Notes: generated by a model from the letters alone, not told the origin. A DNA stretch of 37,219 bases from an uncultured Eubacteriales bacterium (GCA_958352815.1 CATWQA010000018.1:1-37219), one strand, 5' to 3'. Counted from the first letter of the stretch, positions 16,117 through 24,243 are shown. Numbers and translations are program-made.

Positions 16117-16145
16117 ATTATACACTATTTTTTCTCTAAAGTCAA
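16117..16145 (-). promoter_or_regulatory. Antisense promoter of TA-like locus 1
   Basis: Minus strand: TTGACT (16140-16145), a 17-bp spacer and TATAAT (16117-16122). It is convergent with the sense promoter. Confidence 0.85.
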
Positions 16146-16184
16146 CTGTTGAATTTAAATTTTTAGATTATTCATTGGGGCAAA

Positions 16185-16215
16185 ATAGCGAATAGGAACA
16201 ACTCCTATTCGCTAT
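16185..16215 (-). terminator. Hairpin at the 3' end of the GLUG-protein gene
   Basis: A 13-bp stem, ATAGCGAATAGGA / TCCTATTCGCTAT, with a 5-nt loop, followed on the minus strand by TTTG. It is a dispersed repeat that probably doubles as a transcript end. Confidence 0.55.
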
Positions 16216-16225
16216 TCTCTAATCG

Positions 16226-19200
16226 CTAATCACTACGTTCGCTAATCACTACAAGGGTTTTTGGTTCTGCAAGGGGGATTAAGGAGTTAAAATCGCTCCA
16301 GGCATACGCCTTTACCGAACCGATTTTCCTTGTTTGGGGCGGAATATTGAACCCGAATGAGCATTCGCAATCGGCGGCAAACTTAGCCCTTACATAGTCC
16401 AGACTGAGCAGCATTCCGTCTTGGTCATACACTGCCGCTATCAGATAATCCTCAGACTCCGACTCCGTTAATTTGTTAATGCTTACCTCCACAATAAAGC
16501 TCTCGTTTATAGGCGGCGCGTCAAGAGCGGTTCCGTTTACAGATTGAATGGATAAATCATTTATTTGGTACAAATACTCATTAGGAGCAGGCGTGGGTTC
16601 AGGCTCATCCTGAGCCTTGTTTATATAGACAAAGGTCTTGTTTGACGCATTATCCTCGGCGCAGATTACGTACTCCTTGTCTGTGGATAACCTAAGCCTG
16701 TTGTTTTCAACAGGAACCGCCGCAGACCCCGAATAATCTGCGTTATTATAATAGTTATATACAATCGTCGCCGCTTCCCTGTCTCCCAACAAACCGATAT
16801 TATTATCAAAATCCGTCATAAGGGGACCGACATCAACTTGATTATTAACAGACGCCAGCACGCCCGTTTCTATTTCAGCTTGGTTTTCCGGCTTTTGTTT
16901 AACCTCCACATAGTTGATTTCCTTTATATCCTCAAGTCCCACTGCATTTAAGCTCACTTCCGCGCTTTTTTCACCCTCCGGTAAATCCGAAATATTGATA
17001 TTTATAATAGGCGATTGGACAATCTGCTTTTCTGTGGTTATTTCACCGTTAATTCCGTTGGGAACGCTGTTTTCGTCTGTGCTCGGAATTATATTGCCGT
17101 TTACGGCAAAACCCTCACCGCGGCTGCAGTTTGATATGCTGCTTTCCTCATCCGTATAGCCGGATATTGCACCCTTGTGCTCGCCCGATGACGTTATTTC
17201 TCCGTAGGCTGTACATCCGTAAATGTAGTTATTATTTTCATAATAGGGCGGCGAAATTTGCGCGCCCGCTATACCGCCCACATAATCGCTGCCGATTATA
17301 TGTCCGGAATAATAGCTTTGGCATATTCCGCTCTTTCCCGCTTGCCAACCGACTATACCGCCCACACGATTTCTGCCGCTGACGTCACCTGTGCTGTATG
17401 AATACAAAACGCTTGCGTCGCAGCATTGTCCGATAAGTCCGCCAACATAATCTCCCGTACCGATAACCGCGCCCGTTGCTCCGCAGTTGTTTGCGCTTGC
17501 CATGCCTTCAAGGTGCCCGATTAGTCCGCCGCATTCCCTCGAACCGCTGACGTTTCCGATTGCGTAGCTGTACGAAACCTCGCCGGCAGCGCTGCCGATT
17601 AAGCCTCCCACGCATCCAAAATCGTTATCTAAAGAGCTGCCTATGACATTAACCGAAGAATAACAATTGTACGTTTGCGCCGTGACCTCCTGACTTCCTA
17701 TAAACCCGCCGACAGTGCTGTCTCCTCTTACGCAGGCGTTTTCGTTCTCCGCCGAAACGCTGCAATTCTTAATTCTTTTTGCAGATAGGCTTCCGACAAG
17801 ACCGCCTACCGCCTGATTGCCCAAAACGCCCTTTTGAGCAATAGACACATTAAGATTTTGGATAGCTGTATCATACTCGTAAGGTCCTGCGCTTCCAAAC
17901 AAGCCCACCATGTCTGTGGTCTCTCTGTTTATCCATAGACCTGTTATCGAGTGGTAGTTCCCGTCAAAGCATCCGATAAATTTTTGGTCATAGCTGCCTA
18001 TGGGTTCCCAGCCTTTGTCTCCCCATTTCCTATATCCCTCGCCTGTTTCGGAAAGATACTCCGTTAAGTCAATATCGCAGCCCAGCCTGTAACATGCGCC
18101 GAGATTTTCACGCACAAAATCAAGCTCCCTTGCCGTTGTGATTATATAGGGATCCTCTGCCGTTCCCCTTCCGTATGTAAACACTGCTGACGCTGTGGCA
18201 GTCGGGCTGGGAACAGGTGAATTATCGGGCTCTGGCGATTGATTATCATCTTCGCTCAACGCCTCTATCCTTTTATAATTTGTATTACCCAGCACGTCAA
18301 CGGCGCAAACTACAACAGGACTGTCTATGGTTAAAACCTCTCCGCTTGTTAATTTATGCTTTTCCTTTTCAAGAAAATATTCGTCCGTTCCGTTTTGTGA
18401 CTCCGGAAAATCATACGAACCCAATATGGTATAATCAAGCCTTGCTATGTCATTTTGGGATTCTACGTCTACCTTAACCTGTGTCCCTGCTTCGCTTTCT
18501 CCCAAAACCTCAGTACTTATTTTCGGTGAAAGAGAATTCAGCCAATCGGGATTTACACAAAAGTTATGATGGGAATACCTTCCGTTTGTATCCTCCATAA
18601 ACAATATGTAATCGCCACTCTCTCTGAGGTCATACTTATTATTGTTCGGAATAATCTCTGTTCCCTCGTTGGTATAGGTATCACCAAGATATAGTCCCCC
18701 GTTTACAAATCCATCATATAACCTTTCCATCCACTCATCATAGTATTCGTTGCAATATTCGGGAGGTAACGACTCCGGCCATGAACCCGGCGGCAGTTGA
18801 AAGTCCTTGCACAAGGCAAATCTTTTTATCTGAGTCCCTGCTCCGCTTTCAACGTTTTTGACTATTGTATATGCCGGCGCGTCACTGCTGTAATCGTTAG
18901 TCATATAAGATTCTGTCCAGCCCATGGGCCTTTCAAGCTCTATATCTGTAATATCCACCCTCTCAATGAACTTAGGATCCTCACTGTCGCTATCCCAGCC
19001 TAAGAATAAATATGTGCCGTTGAGAGTAACGTCAAGATCAAGAATTGTTCTGTAAGTCTTTTTATAGTATGACATACCAAACAGAACAACATTAACTTTT
19101 TCCTTATTCTCTCTGAAGATAGTTAACAAATCAGCATTTTCGTCCTGTAGATCAACTCTCATCCATGCCTTCTTCGTAAACAGATCTTTTGTAACAAGAG

Positions 19201-19390
19201 AGCCGTTATCGTACTCCGCTCTGATTGTATACGGACGTTTTGAGTATACCACTCCGTCGCAATCTCTCGTACTAACCGAAACGCAAATATTCATCAGTGA
19301 TCTGTCATCGACCTGAGCAAATACACTCGTTGTGAATACCATAGGAATAAGCATTGCAATACACAGCAATATACTACATAATTTTTTCAT
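16226..19390 (-). CDS. Large secreted GLUG-repeat protein
   Basis: A 1054-residue exported protein with a signal peptide (1-25, ending SVFAQ). The N-terminal region (about 26-285) has no match I recognise. A beta-sandwich-like segment (about 285-380) and a Pro/Ser linker (about 385-402) follow. At about 405-490 is a GTAEDPYIITTARELDFVR module, which usually precedes GLUG repeats. GLUG-type repeats fill about 495-750 (GGLVGSLSA, GGLIGSAAG, GGLIGHLEG, GGLIGQCCD, GGIVGWQAG). After another beta-rich region and a Pro linker (about 925-935), the C-terminal domain resembles that of the pectate lyase. GLUG proteins are typically surface or adhesive proteins; no catalytic motif is visible. It is flanked by direct repeats carrying TA-like loci. 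Confidence 0.88.
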   Translation of the reverse strand: MKKLCSILLCIAMLIPMVFTTSVFAQVDDRSLMNICVSVSTRDCDGVVYSKRPYTIRAEYDNGSLVTKDLFTKKAWMRVDLQDENADLLTIFRENKEKVNVVLFGMSYYKKTYRTILDLDVTLNGTYLFLGWDSDSEDPKFIERVDITDIELERPMGWTESYMTNDYSSDAPAYTIVKNVESGAGTQIKRFALCKDFQLPPGSWPESLPPEYCNEYYDEWMERLYDGFVNGGLYLGDTYTNEGTEIIPNNNKYDLRESGDYILFMEDTNGRYSHHNFCVNPDWLNSLSPKISTEVLGESEAGTQVKVDVESQNDIARLDYTILGSYDFPESQNGTDEYFLEKEKHKLTSGEVLTIDSPVVVCAVDVLGNTNYKRIEALSEDDNQSPEPDNSPVPSPTATASAVFTYGRGTAEDPYIITTARELDFVRENLGACYRLGCDIDLTEYLSETGEGYRKWGDKGWEPIGSYDQKFIGCFDGNYHSITGLWINRETTDMVGLFGSAGPYEYDTAIQNLNVSIAQKGVLGNQAVGGLVGSLSAKRIKNCSVSAENENACVRGDSTVGGFIGSQEVTAQTYNCYSSVNVIGSSLDNDFGCVGGLIGSAAGEVSYSYAIGNVSGSRECGGLIGHLEGMASANNCGATGAVIGTGDYVGGLIGQCCDASVLYSYSTGDVSGRNRVGGIVGWQAGKSGICQSYYSGHIIGSDYVGGIAGAQISPPYYENNNYIYGCTAYGEITSSGEHKGAISGYTDEESSISNCSRGEGFAVNGNIIPSTDENSVPNGINGEITTEKQIVQSPIININISDLPEGEKSAEVSLNAVGLEDIKEINYVEVKQKPENQAEIETGVLASVNNQVDVGPLMTDFDNNIGLLGDREAATIVYNYYNNADYSGSAAVPVENNRLRLSTDKEYVICAEDNASNKTFVYINKAQDEPEPTPAPNEYLYQINDLSIQSVNGTALDAPPINESFIVEVSINKLTESESEDYLIAAVYDQDGMLLSLDYVRAKFAADCECSFGFNIPPQTRKIGSVKAYAWSDFNSLIPLAEPKTLVVISERSD

Positions 19391-19425
19391 ACCTCACGCA
19401 TCCTTTCTGATTTGTATTTTTTGCG

Positions 19426-19577
19426 TGACAAAATGTATAGGTTTTGTCACATACGAAAAATGCAAATTTTACAGAAAGTATTTGTTGACATTTTATTAAT
19501 TTAGTGGTAAAATTAGTATAGTGATTTATTTATAATTATTATAAAATTTCTTGTGACAAAACCTATAGTTTTTGTCA
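19426..19577 (+). promoter_or_regulatory. Promoter bracketed by two palindromes, copy B
   Basis: Palindrome 1 is at 19426-19449 (TGACAAAA...TTTTGTCA around TGTATAGG) and palindrome 2 at 19554-19577 (TGACAAAACCTATAG...TTTTGTCA). Between them are TTGACA (19485-19490), a 17-bp spacer and TAAAAT (19508-19513). Centres are 128 bp apart. It aligns with 6027-6179 but points away from the adjacent GLUG gene. Palindrome 2 followed by TTTTTT (19582-19587) is also a good intrinsic terminator, so the plus-strand product could be an RNA of only about 65-70 nt. Confidence 0.6.
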
Positions 19578-19611
19578 CAAGTTTTTTGCGAAATAAGCGG
19601 GGTTATCAGAT

Positions 19612-20001
19612 GTAACCCTATAAATTCGTAGGGGCGCCGCTTTTATCGGCAACAAACGTTGTATTATTATTGACATTTGCTACCCTGTATAAATCGGATA
19701 ATGAGCGCCAACCAACATCAAAGATGTTGGGTCACAGCTGCGCCCGCAGATATGCCAACAGTTTTTGATTTTGATAAAGGCTTTTGTTTGCCCGCCCTGC
19801 GCTCGGGGAGGTCGGGCGAGCGCAACGGGGCGGGCGACAGATACAACAATGTGATTACATAAATTTACAGGGATTATGGGTAAAATAAATCTCAAACCCG
19901 TATAATATGGTTGAAGCTTTTAAAATGGTCAACGGGCGCAATAAATGGCGCCCCTACCAACGTAGCGATTAGTAATTAGCGAATAGCGAGTAGCAAAATA
20001 G
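19612..20001. repeat. Dispersed repeats, including the empty composite repeat
   Basis: No gene. A GTAGGGGCGCC...GCGCCCG palindrome (19629-19746) carries a cassette copy. 19769-19959 is the composite repeat without any cassette: GCCCGCCCTGCGC...GGGCGGGC, then the ACAGGGATTATGGG core, then GGGCGCAATAAATGGCGCCC. From 19964 AGCGATT/AGCGAAT tandem units lead into the duplicated TA block. Confidence 0.75.
19644..19736 (-). repeat. 93-bp nested cassette, copy 3 (inverted)
   Basis: Reads in reverse from GTTGGGTCACA (right end) to ATCGGCAACAA (left end), with the AACATC/GATGTT hairpin near the right end. It lies inside a GGGGCGCC...GCGCCCG palindrome. Confidence 0.75.
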
Positions 20002-20057
20002 CGAACAGGCAAGTTGCGCAAAGAGGGCATAATACGACGATGTAATAGTTATTTAAT

Positions 20058-20086
20058 TTGACATTATTCAACATTCCATGTATAAT
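20058..20086 (+). promoter_or_regulatory. Sense promoter of TA-like locus 2
   Basis: TTGACA (20058-20063), a 17-bp spacer and TATAAT (20081-20086), unchanged from copy 1. Confidence 0.85.
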
Positions 20087-20169
20087 TTAACATAGCAGAT
20101 AAAAAGGTAATTGAAGGACGGTTAGCCATCTCCTGTGCTACAACCTGTAGCAGAAAGGGGGTGACGCTT

Positions 20170-20244
20170 ATGTGGAAAACAATAATTAAAGTTATTGTAT
20201 CTATTATAGTTTTTTATATAATAGTAACCATAAAAGCAATGTAA
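20170..20244 (+). CDS. Small hydrophobic peptide, candidate type I toxin (copy 2)
   Basis: This 24-residue peptide is identical in sequence to the one at 15959-16033, with the same leader pairing and ribosome binding site. The coding part is unchanged between the copies, while the few differences lie outside it. This suggests a recent duplication, possibly with selection on the peptide and antisense region. Function is inferred from architecture only. Confidence 0.65.
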   Translation: MWKTIIKVIVSIIVFYIIVTIKAM

Positions 20245-20321
20245 CCGCCTTCTGCCAAAGACGGTTACATCAAAACGATTAGCTAATTTGGCTAACCGAG
20301 AATTCGGTTTACCTTTTATCT
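20231..20321 (-). ncRNA. Candidate antisense antitoxin RNA (copy 2)
   Basis: Same layout as copy 1: predicted start about 20321, ending at the GTAACCG/CGGTTAC hairpin (20241-20268). The sequence is the same as copy 1, so the two antitoxins would cross-react with both peptide mRNAs. Confidence 0.6.
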
Positions 20322-20327
20322 GCTTTT

Positions 20328-20356
20328 ATTATACACTATTTTTTCTCTAAAGTCAA
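20328..20356 (-). promoter_or_regulatory. Antisense promoter of TA-like locus 2
   Basis: Minus strand: TTGACT (20351-20356), a 17-bp spacer and TATAAT (20328-20333). Confidence 0.85.
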
Positions 20357-20395
20357 CTGTTGAATTTAAATTTTTAGATTATTCATTGGGGCAAA

Positions 20396-20426
20396 ATAGC
20401 GAATAGGAACAACTCCTATTCGCTAT
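20396..20426 (-). terminator. Hairpin at the 3' end of the transaldolase gene
   Basis: The same ATAGCGAATAGGA/TCCTATTCGCTAT stem as at 16185-16215. It lies 24 bp beyond the stop codon of the gene starting at 21100. Confidence 0.55.
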
Positions 20427-20449
20427 TCTCTAATTGCTAATTGCTACGT

Positions 20450-21100
20450 TTATTCCTTGGGAACTGTTGCCCAGTCTGCGTCAAACTTCGCAATACCGAT
20501 GTCGGTCAGCGGGTGATTGAGCATCTGCATAATAACGCCGTAGGGAACTGTTGCTATATCACAGCCAACTCTTGCCGCGTCAATAACGTGGATGGGGTTT
20601 CTGATTGAAGCCGCAATAATCTCTGTCTTGATGTCCGGGTCGTTTGCGAAAACCTCAACGATTTCCTCAATAAGGTTCATGCCGTTTGTGCCGATGTCAT
20701 CAAGTCTGCCCAGGAAGGGGCTTACGTATGTAGCGCCTGCCTTTGCAGCCAGCAGAGCCTGAGCCGCTGAGAAGATAAGAGTAACGTTGGTCTTAATTCC
20801 CAGAGCGGTCATCTTCTTGCACGCCATAAGACCTTCCTTATTAAAAGGAATTTTGATGATGATGTTCTTATGGATTTTTGTCAGAGGGATAGCCTGCTCA
20901 ACCATTTCGTCCGGGTCCTTTGCGGTAACCTCTGCACTGATGGGGCCGTCTACAATCTCTGTAATCTCCTTAACAACGTCCTCGAATTTCCTGCCTGACT
21001 TTGCGATAAGGGACGGATTTGTGGTTACGCCGCAAATAACACCCATGTCGTTTACTTCCTTGATTTCGTCAACAATGGCGGTATCAACAAAAAGCTTCAT
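20450..21100 (-). CDS. Transaldolase / fructose-6-phosphate aldolase family (TalC type)
   Basis: A cytoplasmic class I aldolase of about 220 residues. It belongs to the short transaldolase subfamily that works in the non-oxidative pentose phosphate pathway or cleaves fructose-6-phosphate. Visible motifs are MKLFVDTA, the GVTTNPSLIAKSG segment, the Schiff-base lysine region NIIIKIPF, and TYVSPFLGRLDD. Length (216) fits. The start follows AAAGGAGAG. It lies 23 bp after argH and probably shares the argGH transcript, an unusual partner for arginine synthesis. Transaldolase and aldolase activities cannot be separated by eye, so no gene symbol is given. Confidence 0.92.
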   Translation of the reverse strand: MKLFVDTAIVDEIKEVNDMGVICGVTTNPSLIAKSGRKFEDVVKEITEIVDGPISAEVTAKDPDEMVEQAIPLTKIHKNIIIKIPFNKEGLMACKKMTALGIKTNVTLIFSAAQALLAAKAGATYVSPFLGRLDDIGTNGMNLIEEIVEVFANDPDIKTEIIAASIRNPIHVIDAARVGCDIATVPYGVIMQMLNHPLTDIGIAKFDADWATVPKE

Positions 21101-21123
21101 TTGTTTTCTCTCCTTTAATAAAA

Positions 21124-22494
21124 TTATATATTGTTTTTGTATTTTTCGATTAGTTTTTTAACCGTGTCCACTGCGGGCCCTCCCGTCAGGCTGCGCTGGT
21201 TTACGCAGGTAACCAAGCTGATAGCGTCGTACACGTCCTCCTCGAACAGCTCCGAGAACGAGCGGAACTCCTCAAGGGTGAGGGCGTCTATAACCGTGTC
21301 ATGCTCCAAGCAGTACGCCACCATTTTACCAACAACCCCGTGGGCGTCCCTAAAGGGCAAGCCCTTTTTCACCAGATAATCCGCAACGTCGGTGGCGTTG
21401 GTAAAGCCGCCCTTTGTGCCCTTTAGCATAGCGTCCGCCTTAACCGTCATGGTGCCGATCATCTTGGTAAACACGGGAATGCACATCTTCACCGTATCAA
21501 CAGCGTCAAAAATCTGCTCCTTGTCCTCCTGCATATCCTTATTATATGCAAGGGGAATGCCCTTCATAACGGTGAGCAGACCCATAAGATCGCCGTAGAC
21601 CCTGCCCGTCTTGCCCCGCGCCAGCTCTGCCACATCGGGATTTTTCTTCTGGGGCATAATGCTGGAGCCCGTGCTGTAGGCGTCGTCCAGGTCGATAAAG
21701 CCGAACTCGTTGGAGCTCCACAGGATAATCTCCTCGGAGAACCTGCTTAAATGGGTCATGATAAGCGACAGGTCAAATGCCAGCTCTAAGGCAAAGTCAC
21801 GGTCGGAAACTCCGTCAAGGCTGTTTTGGGTCACCCCGTCAAAGCCCAGTCTCTCTGCCACATATTCCCTGTCCAGAGGGTAGGTGGTTCCCGCAAGAGC
21901 GCCGCTGCCCAAGGGCATAATGTTGAGCCGCTTTCTGCAGTCCGCCAGCCGCTCCCCGTCACGCCTGAACATTTCGTAATACGCCATAAGGTGGTGGGCA
22001 AAGGTAATGGGCTGCGCCTTTTGCAGGTGAGTATACCCGGGCATTATGGTTTCCAGGTTATCCTCGGCAAGGCGAAGCAGCTCCGCTTTTAGGGTCTCAA
22101 CCTCCTGAGCCACCCCGTCAATCTCATCTCTTAAGTACATACGCAGGTCAAGGGCAACCTGGTCGTTCCTGCTTCTGCCCGTGTGGAGACGCTTGCCCAC
22201 GTCCCCTATACGGGAGATGAGAATTGTCTCGATATTCATATGAATATCCTCTGCGTCAACAGTGAACTCTATCTTATTATTCTCTATATCCTCTTTAATT
22301 TCACGGAGGGTTTTCACAATCAGCTCCGAGTCCTCCTTGGGGATAATCCCCTGCCTGCCCAGCATTTCCGCATGGGCAACGCTGCCCGCAATGTCCTGAG
22401 CGTACATTCGGCAGTCAAACCGAATTGACGAGTTAAAATCGTCAACGAGAACGTCGGTGGATTTTGAAAAACGGCCTCCCCACAGCTTTGCCAT
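21124..22494 (-). CDS. argH: Argininosuccinate lyase
   Basis: Splits argininosuccinate into arginine and fumarate, the last step of arginine synthesis. The 456 residues have the usual MAKLWGGRFSK start, the HTGRSRNDQVALDLRMY segment, the YTHLQKAQP segment and the fumarase-superfamily signature GSSIMPQKKNPD, whose loop holds the catalytic serine. The ATG overlaps the argG stop codon by one base (TAATG), so the two are translationally coupled. Length and motifs are normal. Confidence 0.97.
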   Translation of the reverse strand: MAKLWGGRFSKSTDVLVDDFNSSIRFDCRMYAQDIAGSVAHAEMLGRQGIIPKEDSELIVKTLREIKEDIENNKIEFTVDAEDIHMNIETILISRIGDVGKRLHTGRSRNDQVALDLRMYLRDEIDGVAQEVETLKAELLRLAEDNLETIMPGYTHLQKAQPITFAHHLMAYYEMFRRDGERLADCRKRLNIMPLGSGALAGTTYPLDREYVAERLGFDGVTQNSLDGVSDRDFALELAFDLSLIMTHLSRFSEEIILWSSNEFGFIDLDDAYSTGSSIMPQKKNPDVAELARGKTGRVYGDLMGLLTVMKGIPLAYNKDMQEDKEQIFDAVDTVKMCIPVFTKMIGTMTVKADAMLKGTKGGFTNATDVADYLVKKGLPFRDAHGVVGKMVAYCLEHDTVIDALTLEEFRSFSELFEEDVYDAISLVTCVNQRSLTGGPAVDTVKKLIEKYKNNI

Positions 22495-23711
22495 TACTTA
22501 TCTCCTAACTTCTTATTCATCAGGGCTCTGACCTTGAGAGGCAGACCGAACAGGTTGATGAAGCCCTCGCTGTCTTTATGGCTGTAGAGCTCATGACTGT
22601 CGCCGAAGCTTGCAATCTCCTCGTTATACAGTGAGTAGGGAGACTTTGCTCCTGCCGGGCTTGCAACGCCCTTGTACAGCTTTAATCTTACCTCGCCGGT
22701 TACGGTCTCGTCCATCTTATCAACCATTGCGGAGAGAGACTCTCTCAAAGGCGTGTACCACTTGCCGTCATAAACCAGCTCTGCAAACTTAATGGCAGCC
22801 TGACGCTTGAACGCCTGGGTGTCACGGTCAAGGCAGAGATATTCCAGCTCCTGAATAGCGGTGTAGAGAATAGTGCCGCCGGGAGTTTCGTAAACACCCC
22901 TGGACTTCATGCCCACAAGTCTGTCCTCAACAATGTCCGCAATACCTACGCCGTTTTTGCCGCCCAGCTCGTTGAGCTTTTCAACCAAGGGTCTGGGAGC
23001 CATTTTCTCACCGTCCAGAGAAACGGGAACGCCCTTTTCAAAGCCGATGGTGATGTATGTGGGCTCGTCGGGAGCCTTTTCGGGGGACACGCCCAGCTTA
23101 AGCAGGCTGTCCAGCTGAGGCTCGTTTGCCGGGTCCTCAAGGTCCATTCCCTCATGGCTGATGTGCCAGATGTTTCTGTCTCTTGAATACAGGTCTTTCT
23201 TGGTAACGGGTATCTCAATATTGTGAGCCTCTGCGTAGTCAACAGCGTCCTCACGAGATTTAATATCCCAAATTCTCCAGGGAGCAATAATCTTCAGCTC
23301 GGGAGCCAGCGCCTTAATGGTCAGCTCGAAACGAACCTGGTCGTTGCCCTTACCTGTTGCGCCGTGGCAGATTGCAACAGCGCCCTCCTGCTTTGCTATT
23401 TCAACAAGTCGTCTTGCGATAATGGGGCGGGCGTGAGAGGTTCCCAAAAGGTACTTGCCCTCATAAACCGCACCTGCCTTGAGAGTGGGGAATATGAAGT
23501 CCTCAACATACTCGTCTCTAAGGTCTTCAATATAGAGCTTTGAAGCTCCCGCCTTAAGAGCTCTCTCCTCAAGACCGTCCGTCTCCTTGCCCTGACCAAC
23601 ATCGCCGCAAACGGCAATAACGTCGTAATCATAATTCTCTTTCAGCCAGGGAATAATAATCGACGTGTCAAGACCTCCGGAATACGCCAAAACAACTTTT
23701 TCTTTCGCCAT
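22494..23711 (-). CDS. argG: Argininosuccinate synthase
   Basis: Joins citrulline and aspartate using ATP. The product starts MAKEKVVLAYSGGLDTSI, containing the ATP-binding SGGLDTS loop, and has the GKGNDQVRFE and YSRDRNIWHISHEG segments typical of the family. I chose ATG 23711 because GGAGG lies 8 nt upstream. The longer reading from 23726 starts inside that ribosome binding site. This gives 405 residues, the normal length. It is first in an argG-argH-transaldolase unit with a promoter at 23999-24027 and a long leader. Confidence 0.97.
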   Translation of the reverse strand: MAKEKVVLAYSGGLDTSIIIPWLKENYDYDVIAVCGDVGQGKETDGLEERALKAGASKLYIEDLRDEYVEDFIFPTLKAGAVYEGKYLLGTSHARPIIARRLVEIAKQEGAVAICHGATGKGNDQVRFELTIKALAPELKIIAPWRIWDIKSREDAVDYAEAHNIEIPVTKKDLYSRDRNIWHISHEGMDLEDPANEPQLDSLLKLGVSPEKAPDEPTYITIGFEKGVPVSLDGEKMAPRPLVEKLNELGGKNGVGIADIVEDRLVGMKSRGVYETPGGTILYTAIQELEYLCLDRDTQAFKRQAAIKFAELVYDGKWYTPLRESLSAMVDKMDETVTGEVRLKLYKGVASPAGAKSPYSLYNEEIASFGDSHELYSHKDSEGFINLFGLPLKVRALMNKKLGDK

Positions 23712-23776
23712 ATGTAAAACCTCCATTTATCTATAGCCAACGGCTATTTTTACTTATTTGTTAATTTAAATCGGAA

Positions 23777-23990
23777 CATCCGCGCCGAACCTTTTTCAAC
23801 AAGGGGCTTTGCCCTGTCATTCGACGCTTCAGTGGGAGATTGTAGCTCCCACGTGGAACTCGCCTTAGGGTTCCCCAAAAATCAACGATTTTTGGGGATA
23901 GAGGAGAAACGACGCAGCGGTGTGATTGATTTTATGTAAATAAAATCAGAACATAGCGAAGTCCGTTTCAACTCAGAGGTGGGGGACATC
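23777..23990. repeat. Dispersed hairpin repeat inside the argG leader
   Basis: Between the argG promoter and start codon lies a copy of the variable-arm hairpin family. It has CCCCAAAAATC/GATTTTTGGGG (11-bp stem), a GATAGAGGAGAAACGACGCAG linker, a GATTTTAT/ATAAAATC hairpin, and the GAACATAGCGAAGTCCGTTTC end. It would be transcribed as part of the about 280-nt argG leader. An effect on argG expression is possible but unproven. I see no clear ArgR box or T-box. Confidence 0.6.
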
Positions 23991-23998
23991 TTTGTTAT

Positions 23999-24027
23999 AT
24001 TATATAACAAATAATGCGGCTTTGCAA
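23999..24027 (-). promoter_or_regulatory. Probable promoter of argG-argH-transaldolase
   Basis: Minus strand: TTGCAA (24022-24027), a 17-bp spacer and TATAAT (23999-24004). The -10 box lies in the palindrome GTTATATTATATAAC. Confidence 0.7.
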
Positions 24028-24094
24028 TACTATTTTTAAAAATATTTCCTGTATTAATCCGTAATGAATAAACTTTATGTTTGAACGCAGTGGA

Positions 24095-24160
24095 GTTAGA
24101 ATAATAAGTGTCGTCCAACTTCAAAGAAATTGGGTCACAGCCGCCCCCTACAACGTGAAT
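24095..24160 (-). repeat. Truncated 93-bp cassette
   Basis: Only the hairpin end is present (GTCCAACTTC...GAAATTGGGTCACA, to about 24137), followed by GCCGCCCCCTAC, half of a host palindrome. The rest of the cassette is missing. Confidence 0.55.
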
Positions 24161-24243
24161 GGCTAAGTATAACTAAATCCATTCGCAAAATTATAGTTTA
24201 CGTCTCGGGCGGAACAGAGATAGGCACCAATATCATAAAAACT

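Larger units (their letters stand above)
15791..16239. repeat. Direct repeat, copy 1 (duplicate at 20002-20450)
   Basis: Aligns without gaps to the second copy at a constant offset of 4211 bp, with only about a dozen differences by eye, mostly near the two ends. It carries a complete toxin-antitoxin-like locus plus a downstream hairpin. The two copies are in the same orientation and flank the GLUG-protein gene. Confidence 0.9.
20002..20450. repeat. Direct repeat, copy 2 (duplicate of 15791-16239)
   Basis: Gapless match to copy 1 at +4211 bp. Differences cluster at the left edge, around the sense transcription start, and at the extreme right. Confidence 0.9.

Noticed and set aside
23712..24027. 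T-box or arginine riboswitch ahead of argG
   Set aside because: No T-box consensus or recognisable aptamer. The structure present belongs to a repeat found in other, unrelated gaps.
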